A stretch of DNA of 64,000 nucleotides from Lates calcarifer (taxonomy: Eukaryota > Chordata > Actinopteri > Centropomidae): the NCBI RefSeq assembly GCF_001640805.2, contig NC_066835.1, positions 10,544,130 to 10,608,129 on the forward strand. Reading direction: 5' to 3'. Both the position numbers and the translations under genes were made by a program. Of this stretch, positions 55,559 to 64,000 are shown in pieces. Every line of letters starts with the position of its first letter. The first letter of the stretch is position 1. The notes under the pieces were generated by a model. That model had not been told where the DNA came from and ran no database searches. It saw only the letters and a list, made by a program, of their open reading frames with translations.

Positions 55559-55570
55559 CTGCTGGTGCTG
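55519..55570. repeat. (CTG)n trinucleotide repeat, about ten pure units plus interrupted units
   Basis: GCTGCTG repeats run from 55519 to about 55551 and continue with GGT-interrupted CTG units to about 55570. On the - strand it reads as CAG/poly-Gln, but that frame has no conserved flanks and no splice context, so I treat it as non-coding. It lies about 1.1 kb downstream of the pdcd6ip stop. Confidence 0.85.
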
Positions 55571-56664
55571 CGTCTCTCCCTGTGAGCTGCAGGACTGCCC
55601 TCTTCTGGCTGCTTTACAAACCTCCACAATTCGATTAAAAAGAAAAAAAAAAAAACAGGAATACACACACAAACACAAACAAGACACCAAACATATAAAG
55701 ACAGACAAAATCTGGCTGGCAGTTGTTGTTTTTAATCACATTAGAGCTGAGGAATAAAAATAAACACAAAGAGCATGAGAGTGCAGCGCACAGAGTGTCT
55801 CAGTTAACCACATACAGAGTCTTATTTATACATATATTTATATAATAGAACCATTTCTCCCACTTGTACAGCCTCTGATTGTAACACAGAAATATACCCA
55901 CATTCCCTGGGTGAGAGAGAAAAGAGAAAAGAGCGAAAGAGAGCAGAGCTCTCAACAGTCATCATCTACATTAGAAAACCTACAGGCCATCCATTTTTAT
56001 AGGTTTATACATCAGCGAGGCATCAGTATTCATTACAAAAATAGGAATATAGTTGATATAGAAGCACTGGGGGTTGATTGAGTGGGTGGGGTTGGGGGGA
56101 GGAGAGTGAGGATGCGGCTGCGCCCTCCCATCAGTGGCTTGACTCGTAACGGCCACCCATCCACCCACCCAACATACACACACACACACAAACTCCCAAA
56201 CCTGGAGACGGGAGAGCCATCCCGGGGATTCTGCGTGCCTCCATGAGTGTTGTACAGCAGTCCAGCCCAAACTAAGAGTCAGTTATTAATGAAAATCAGT
56301 TTTAGGGTTTAAATTAAGCAATTAACAAAACCATTAGAAAATGAGTACATAAAAAATAATCTTGAGGAAAGAGGAGGGGGGTTAGTGCATTGATGAAAGT
56401 TGAGATAGTTTAGGAAAAAGTGCTGTTGGAGCCCAGAAAACATGAGCCGGGATAAAAGGAGGAGGGTGAGATGGCAAGAAAACCTTGGTGAGAGATGAAA
56501 TAAAGTATAACAAAGTATTAAAGGGTTTCAGGGAGAAGTGCAAAGCAGCTCTGAGGTCGCCATTCACTTTTCTACAGCTGCTGTTAGTGAGAAAAAAAGA
56601 AAAGGATGAAAGAATAGATGAAAGGGAGCCAATGGAGATAAAGTGTTATTGCTGGGGGTATTTT

Positions 56665-56670
56665 TTTATT
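56665..56670 (-). promoter_or_regulatory. Possible poly(A) signal of pdcd6ip (AATAAA)
   Basis: AATAAA on the - strand lies only about 47 bases after the stop codon. That would be a very short 3' UTR; the real one may run further, toward the AT-rich sequence at 55820-55850. Confidence 0.3.
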
Positions 56671-56716
56671 TGGTGTTAACGTGTGAGAAGAAGAATGAGG
56701 GGGATGGAGAGGAGAG

Positions 56717-59700
56717 TTATTGTTGAGGGTAGTAGGGCTGCTGCTGTGGCGGTTGCTGGGGGTAGCCGGGGTAGGGCTGTCCGGCGGGAGGGGCTCCTGG
56801 GTATCCTCCCTGTCCCGGAGTGGCCTGGTACGGCATGTAGGGCATGTTGGGCATGTTGTACTGGCCGTAAGCGTAAGGGTTGTAGCCCATAGGCATCTGG
56901 AAGTACCTGCATGGACACCGCAACAAAGAACACAAATGTGAGTGACGTTTCAGCGGTCACATCTTAATTTATTACAGGTCATTTTCTAAGCCAATTGTCT
57001 GTTTTCAGAAGCCAAATTTGACTAAGTTGTAAAAGTTTATCAGATAACGAGCTTCATTTTACCACTGAAGTTTTAGGCAGGACCAGTGCAAAGTAATCAT
57101 GAGAAATAATATGCTCTTTCTATCCTGACATCATTTAGAGTTAGAAACAGGGTTAAGGTTCTATAACATTTTTGGAAAAGACAATCTTCAATCTTAAACA
57201 TCTGCAAGAAGCTGAAGGTAAAAATAACCACAATTTAAATATTTGAAATCAGGATTTGTTGGCTGAAAATCCAGAAAGATGGCAGCCTATTTAATATTCA
57301 CAATCTGTAGCTACCACCTGAAAATGAGATGAGCAGCTCAAGATGTGAACTGTTGATTAAATATGTATTTTACATATTTTATGCTGTAATCACAGCTGTA
57401 GCTGAATTATTTTTATACCTTATTTTTCACAAGCTACTTACCCCAAATACTGGAGATCCTGCCTAGTGATCAATTAAAATGATGAGCTTAAAATGTTAAC
57501 ACAAAGCTGGAAGATTCACATCAAACTGGCACGATGTGATTAGTGAGGTCATTTCTCTAGAGGGAAAGTCGCCACTGCGATGGTCTACAGAAGGCATGTT
57601 AACCCAACAGCAGCCATGATTATTTTCAGCCTTTACAAAATGAACATTAGCCAGATGCAACTGGTAGTGTTTGATGGGAGAACTCACCCTGGGTAGCCCT
57701 GGTAAGTGGGGTAAGGTGGTCCCTGGGCCTGGTTGGGTGGCACCACAGGTGGTGGGTTGTTGGCGGGAGGGCCAGTGGGTGGCGTGTTGGTTGGAGTGGT
57801 GGCGGCTGCCTGAGGGTTGAAGCTGGGAGGTGGTGGCCTGGCTGGGGGCTGGGGCTTGGCTACGGGCTGCTGCTGGGCTTGTTGAGGCTGCTGAGGCTGC
57901 TGAGGCTAAACAGCAGAGAGAAAGAAGACAGATCGATATACAACTGCCTGCCTTTTATAAAGTTCAGTGGTACTCAGTGTTTGTGAGTTGCTGCTTACAA
58001 ATACGGTCCTGGGTGCAGGGGTTGGGCCGGCAGCGGGGTTGCTCTGATAGGCAGGAACATTGAAGGATGGAGCACTGGGCTCTCGGGCGATGCTCTGCTG
58101 CAGCTCCCTGAAACCAGGATGAAAACATTACCAACGTTGCTGGTGCCTCAGCTGCTCAGGTGGCCTGACCCACCTAACCAGCTCGTATCACACAAACCAA
58201 TTAAATAAAAGAAAACAAAACAGACAAGTACGTACTTAAGTAGTTCATCCCGTTCTGTCTTGCGAGCGAAAACAATGTCGCTGCATTTGTTCTGGAACTT
58301 AAGCAGGATTTCTGTCAAGTCGTTGTAGAACTGAGGCGGGAGAAACAAAAGGGGACAAAAATAAATCACCTAGCTTAGCAAACAAATAAAAAGTAGAAAA
58401 ACTTTTCTGACAAGATATGCATTCCTGCAGTACAGTTCATCCCTGCTGAGGCTCGCGTGTGCCGGTGTGTTGTGCTGAGTGAGTACCTTAGTGCCTTCGC
58501 GCAGGTTGCTGCTGATCTCAACGTAGCTGTCGTGGGCTGAAGCCAGCTTCTTCAGGACCTCCTCCCTCTGGTTGGCCTCCGTGTTGGACTGCTTCAGACT
58601 GCTGAACTCCTGGTGGGACGTCTGGCAGGTGATCACAGATTGAAACAGAAAAGATTGAGGAGGTTAACCTCTGAACCTTCTTAGAACATGAGTAAATTTA
58701 TGAGCAGTAAACTATAAATTATTCGTTCACACAGGAGGGTACCATTCAGAGAGCAAACTGGGTTTTACTCACTGTTTGGACTTTATCTGCACCTGTTGTG
58801 CGAACTGCTTGCAAATGTTCTTTGTTTGATTCAGGTAATGCGTCGGCGATTCCAGTAAAGAAAGTCACTTTTTGTTTGCTTTGCTTCAGAAACTCAAATT
58901 TCATTTTAGCTACAAACACCCTTTTAAGCTAGTGAAATGTTCAAAGTCACTTCACCAAAACAGAATAACAGAAAGTGTCTCTTCAACAAGAGGTCACCTC
59001 CTGTGTGTTTATATACCTGAACTTGTCCCAGCAGCTCTTCCTGTGTGCGGAGGGTGGCCTGTACCCTCTGGTTGTAGGAGCCGTACAGCTGGTCGAGCTG
59101 GGAGAGTGACAGCTGCTCCTCGTTGATGGCCCCGTCCTGGGCGAGCGCCGTCAGGAAGGCGGTGGACATGTCGAAGGTCACGCTCTTGATCTCTCCTTCC
59201 AGGGTCTCCCTCTCCTTCTTCATCTCGTCCAGCTGGGCGAGCTGGGAGCGCAGCACGTTCACCACCTGGAGTGGAGATGGACAACACAACTTGACTTTTT
59301 CCATCCTTTCTCAGTGCGCTACCCTACATTAACCCTGACCTTTCACCCTGTGTTGTAACGACTGCATCCTACAGCACACTTTGACACCTTTTTGTTTTTC
59401 ACTTTAGCATGGATGCAGTGTTACTTAAGACATGCACTTCTTCACTCTTTCCCAGTTCTGCTTGCTTAGTTCTTTAAGTTCCCCAGTGAAACACAATGCA
59501 AAGTCAGCAAACAAAATGAAAAATGGAGCTACTGTGGGGAGGAGGGAAAATAGCCATAAAGCACACAATGTCCAACGGGTGTTTGTGTACAGCAGGTTTC
59601 TATGTTTATGTGGCACAAAATATCCTGGGATGAGGTGGCAGACAGCAATAAAAAGTTTTAGTTTTACATTAAATGGCCACACAAACAAAGATATTGAAGA

Positions 59701-62700
59701 TGAAAATACAGGTGCACAGACCTCGCTGCCTTGCAGTGTTTTGGTCGGGTTGGCAGAGGGGATGGCAGCGTTTAGCTCGTCCTCTGGTTTACACAGCAGG
59801 GTGATCATGTCACAGTGGGCGCTGTAGCGGTCCCTCACCACCTGGTCGGCCTGAACAGCCTTGTCCAAGATGTTGCGGAAGTTAGCTCCCTCTGGGGAGG
59901 AGGGAAGGGGGGAAGGTTAGAGAGACAAAGAAAGGAGGAAAGGAAGGACAGATGAGGACCGTGGTCAACAGTGTATGGAAACATATGTACAAACTCCATA
60001 AATGTGTGTATGTGTGTGTGTGTTTGCATACCTGCACGAAGGGGCTTATACAGGTCTCCAGAGGGGGTTCTGTTCCAGCGCTGGTTGAACTTGGTTCTCA
60101 GCTCATTGTCTGTTGTCTCTTCATCATCCAGCATCTTCAGAGACTGACGGACAAAAACACAAACATACTGAACGCATGCAGGAAATATAAAGGTCTTAAC
60201 AACGCACACATTAGACAATCTGATGACTATTATTACTCATTTAAAGCCTGGGCCATGGGTGGTGAGTGCAGAGGTATTACTTCAGAGGAATTCGCTGTAC
60301 ATTTACTCAACAATCTGGCAACAATACAGTACACACGTTGATGTAGGGCTGCAGCTCAGTTATCATCATAATCTATACATTTCTTTGACTCAATTGTTTT
60401 TTCTACAAAATGTCAGAAAGTAGGGAATAAAGTTATTACAAGTGCTGAGAACTCAAGGTGCTCTAGTGTGTCTGACCAACAGTGTACAAGCCAAAGGTAT
60501 TCAATAAAAGACAGAGGAACACCACCATCCTTACATTTAAGAACCTTAAATCATTAAAAGACTTGGTATTTTTTCTTGATGAATAACTTAAAAATTATTA
60601 CTAAACATGTTGAGGATTGTCTATTTCTGTTCAATTTTGTCAATCAACTTATCAATGAACTGTTTCAGTACTTTCGTGTCTTTTAAAAAAGTAAAAATCC
60701 TGCCTAGAGATTTCAAATAAATAAATAATACACAATCTGCTTTTTGGCCAACAGAAATGTACTTTCCTGTTTTTTTATTTTTCATTTTCAGTTATTGTGC
60801 TTTGTTTTTATACAACAGAACTGCCTACTTTTTTGGGGGGAAATTAGGACATTTTTTGGGTTTGGACTTTTCAACTCTGCCAGCAAACTTGGAAGCAGAT
60901 TGTGTTTTATGTTTTATGTTTTCCCCCCCCGTCTGTTTATTTGTTTGTCTGTTCGCTGTCTCAAAAAACAGGGTTTGGCAGGATCTGGTGGACAGACAGT
61001 CCTTGGCCCAAAGATCAGTGGATTACATTTCAGTGATGATCCTGCTCTGGGATTTCCGCCATTAGGAACGATTATGAGTTTTTAGGATTCATGTGTTCTT
61101 CTGGTAGTGGTGGTGGAAAAGTCCAAGTCGGCTGATGAACAGCATCAGATTCATATGCTACTTTGTCAAGAAAGCAAAGCCATATGACAAACAAGCTGTT
61201 CAAGAGGCTCTACTTCTAAATGTGCCTTCTTTACTTTTTAAAATGGATTCAGGATTACAATGTGCAGTAAGGTGAGAGGTTACATCACTGGCATGTGGTG
61301 TAGTAAGACATGTATAATTCAGTGCGTTTCTATTCGTCTCTGACCACCAACCTCGTCCAGGATCTCTCGGTTGCGAGTCAGGAGCTCGGGTAGGTCTTTG
61401 ATTAGCTGCTCGATGCTCTGCAGTCCTCCTTGCTGCACAATGGATCTGGCCTTCTCAGCAATGGATTGTGGGATAGAGTCTCCTGACAGGTCCTCCAGAG
61501 CAGCTGGCAAGTTGAGGGATGCCAACACCCTGATGGACAGTTACAAATCATCTGTCAGGTATTATGGTCTCTCAAACATCAAAAACCTATCACCAGGTCA
61601 CAATGTTTTAGAAAAAAAAAACTGCTTTCATAAAGTTAAATTTGAGAAGACAAAGACAAAGACAATTTTAATATAGATGATTAAAGTTATGTAACTATTT
61701 TAAATGAAAAAAGACACCTATTTTTAATTGAAATAATATAAATGATACTGTACTCATCTTTTTATTGGATCAAATACTGCAAATTGTTAAGCACTTATTA
61801 GTTTCTTCAAATTGTGTAACAGAAGTGCTTGACTGTTACTTAGGGCACTACAATAAAAACACAAGTATTTTTATCGACATTTTAATGGTATCGGGTGCGC
61901 TATTATGTAATGAATTTTTAATAAACCCATCCACGTGTGGAGACACAATGAACATGCTCACTGGAAGACAACTACACAAATACACCTGCATACTGACATA
62001 AACCAGCACAAGCAGAGTTACTCATACAGACACAGGACGACGTACCCGTTGCAGAGATTGGTGGCCTCCCTCATCGAGCCCACCAGTCTGTTCACAGTCT
62101 CAGCCTTCCTCTGGTTGTAAATGCTCATGGACTGCTGCACCGCCATGGGAACCATCTTCTCAAACAAGTCTGCAGAGGAGAGGAGACCATAAATAACTGA
62201 TATCTGAAGTTACCCACTCCCCGTACAAGCACATTACATCTTGTTTGTGTAATTAGCACAAAAACTGAAGTGTAAAAACGTCACACTGCAGTTTCACAGT
62301 GGTTTACGTGTGCAACCTTTTTCTCTACAAAAAACTCTACAGTAACATCCTAGATGTCTTCTTCTCACTATGAAGTTGCAGCAAAGATGTTTTGTAAACA
62401 CTTTTCTCAGAACTCAAACTATTCCTTTAAAACTTCTAATCTACCTGGATGTAGATACTTAGTCTCTCCAAGTGTATCAATCCATCGTGACAATGGGGAA
62501 CAGTGATAAGTTTCTGTGTATTGTACCTGTGAATTTCTGGCTGAGTGGAGGTGTGATGGTAGTGGCTTTGACCAGCGCTGCCTTGCCAATATGCTCCAGA
62601 TCCTTGACTTCAGGAACGCGGTCATGGTAGATAAAGTCGTTGTCTTTTTTGGCGGCTGTGAGGGCTCGGTTGATCTTGTCACTCAGGTCCTTCACACTCA

Positions 62701-63076
62701 CATACTCGTCGTAACGAGAAGCCACTGTCTTCACCAACTCTGCTGCGTGCTGGAGCGATCAACAGAGGAGAGAAAATTGAGGAAAAAATTGCTTTATGAG
62801 TTCGTGTTTTTTTTTCTTTTCTTTTTTTTTTTTTGATGTGGAACGTCAAGGTAAATTTGTTTTGTTAACTTTACACAGGCATTAGAGATAAGAATTAATC
62901 CAAATGATGATAAATGAGTAGCTACATCACCTGAAAATGTGAGAATATGAAAGCTGTACCTGCAGGCGAGCGATCTCCTCTCCAAAACGCTTCTTCTGCT
63001 TGGCCAAGACGCTCTGGTGCAGCTCTGCGTTGGCCTGCATGATGCAGTGCTTGGCCGCTAGAACCGGCAGCACTTC
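56717..63076 (-). CDS. pdcd6ip: Programmed cell death 6-interacting protein (ALIX), C-terminal 639 residues
   Basis: Twelve exons on the - strand: 63076-62960, 62749-62527, 62169-62046, 61529-61352, 60143-60032, 59891-59722, 59265-59017, 58621-58487, 58330-58236, 58107-57999, 57905-57688 and 56906-56717; all joins keep frame. ALIX is an ESCRT adaptor for multivesicular-body sorting, cytokinetic abscission and membrane repair. Human ALIX has 868 residues, so about 229 N-terminal residues lie outside. Present are the end of the Bro1 domain ([36 protein letters not shown]), the coiled V domain ([55 protein letters not shown]), and the proline-rich tail. The tail keeps PSAP (TSG101 binding), PTPAPR (SH3 adaptor binding), QPPARPPPP (endophilin type) and [13 protein letters not shown] with [14 protein letters not shown] (the ALG-2/CEP55 region). 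It ends YYPQQ as in human. No break is seen. Confidence 0.95.
60345..60675 (+). repeat. Dispersed repeat B, copy 5 (pdcd6ip intron)
   Basis: Starts GGGCTGCAGCTCAG, then CTCAATTGTTTTTTC, ACAAAATGTCAGAAAG and CACCATCCTTACATTTAAGA, and ends near CAATCAACTTATCAATG. Order and orientation match copies 1 and 2. Confidence 0.45.
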
Positions 63077-64000
63077 CTGAAAATAAAAATACTGACCAGG
63101 GAGAGGCAACCACAGAGCAACACGCAGGCACGCAAACAGATATATACACGCACATACACACAATGGCAAGGCAAACCACATAATGGCAGACGCACACCAG
63201 CGGAGTCAAATCACAGGTGACATCACAAAAGCCAATCACAAACAGGCACAAGCAGTCAGATGTGTGCAAACACAAGAGAAGCGTGCACACACACGCACAC
63301 ACACCCAGTGCCAGCACCACCACCACGAGGGATGCAGAAAGAAAGAAAGACGAGAGAGAAAACAGAACAGGCCATGAGTGTTTAACCTTTCAGCAAAAGC
63401 TGTTACACCTTCATCAAACGTCCTACAGCCATGTGTATGTGTGTGTGTGTGTGTGTGAATATGATGGTGCATGTGTATGTGTAATTTCAGCATTCAGGTA
63501 GAACACAGATGCTGCTTTTGAGATTTGGATCAATGTCCCTGACCTTGTTTTCTGTGTGCAAACAAAAAGTGACATCTTCATTCTTAAAAAATACACGCTC
63601 ATGTGTGTAGAGCTGCTGTCACTGATGAGAACTACACACTTTATGACAGAACACAAATAATGAGGATGTCCGATTGGGAGCGGGTTGCACCATATGTAAA
63701 TCTATCATCTGTTTTGTCTGCTCAGCCCCTCCAAAATTCAAAGGTCGGGTCGCACCATTAAAGCTGAGTGTCTGAACAGTAAAGACCTCAGTAGACAGTG
63801 AACATCTGATGCTAGGAAACATTGACAGCACCGTCCAATTAAAAACAAAAATTTATTCCAGTATGCATCAGGGCTGATTGACAGATGTGCCAAATGTAAA
63901 AAATATTAAAAAGATGCAGATCAATATTTCCTAGAACCCAGAATACAACTTTCTTGTGTCTTGTTTTGAGCATTTTAAGTGACTCATTCCATGCTTTTCA
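63077..64000 (-). other. pdcd6ip intron running off the right edge
   Basis: No further ALIX exon is visible in this stretch; the next upstream exon should encode the middle of the Bro1 domain and lies beyond 64000. The intron holds CA-rich sequence (about 63285-63304) and a GT run (63436-63460). Confidence 0.6.

Larger units (their letters stand above)
42300..55900. other. Gene-poor interval between arpp21 and pdcd6ip
   Basis: About 13.6 kb without a supported gene. It holds LINE relics (43075-45800), a fold-back element (46680-47290), CA/GT microsatellites (50315-50353, 52174-52238, 54690-54720), an A26 run (48907-48932), purine tracts (about 54840-55030), and a CTG repeat (55519-55570). 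Several low-repeat stretches look like candidate conserved non-coding elements and are listed separately. Frames are short and match nothing I know apart from the LINE pieces. Confidence 0.6.

Noticed and set aside
55412..55708. Poly-Gln frame on the - strand over the CTG repeat
   Set aside because: Gln run comes only from the trinucleotide repeat; flanks resemble no known protein and no exon structure fits pdcd6ip, whose stop codon is at 56717.

Overview
The window is vertebrate nuclear DNA, almost certainly from a ray-finned (teleost) fish. The genes are split into many short exons with GT-AG introns, CA/GT microsatellites are dense, several dispersed repeats look like teleost families, and every recognisable protein aligns with a known vertebrate family. 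It holds no prokaryotic, phage or plasmid features and no CRISPR array. I found no previously undescribed system; what stands out is an intronic microRNA, an unusual mix of syntenies, and several repeat relics.

Layout from left to right: (1) the last coding exon of zcchc17 on the + strand (217-393); (2) fabp3 on the - strand, complete in four exons (3742-7296), facing zcchc17 tail to tail; (3) about 6 kb without genes, holding an LTR-like element and microsatellites; (4) dclk3 on the + strand (13953-19267), a doublecortin-domain protein kinase; (5) cyhr1 (ztraf1) on the + strand (21679-26813), a RING plus TRAF-type zinc-finger protein behind a CpG-rich promoter; (6) arpp21 on the - strand (coding 31316-37146, probable 5' untranslated exons out to about 42 kb), an R3H-domain RNA-binding protein that carries mir-128 in its penultimate intron; (7) a gene-poor stretch of about 14 kb (42.3-56.6 kb) with decayed LINE copies, a fold-back element, microsatellites and some possible conserved non-coding blocks; (8) pdcd6ip (ALIX) on the - strand, its last twelve exons (56717-63076). 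The 5' part of that gene lies beyond the right edge.

The gene order joins pieces that are separate in human: zcchc17-fabp3 matches 1p35, cyhr1 matches 8q24, and dclk3-arpp21-pdcd6ip matches 3p22. The genes do not form a pathway. The only direct functional link visible is arpp21 with its resident miR-128. Exon joins for fabp3, dclk3, cyhr1, arpp21 and pdcd6ip were worked out by hand, and all keep frame from end to end (133, 883, 376, 639 and 639+ residues). Repeat names rest on memory of teleost families and on matches between copies inside the window; no search was run.
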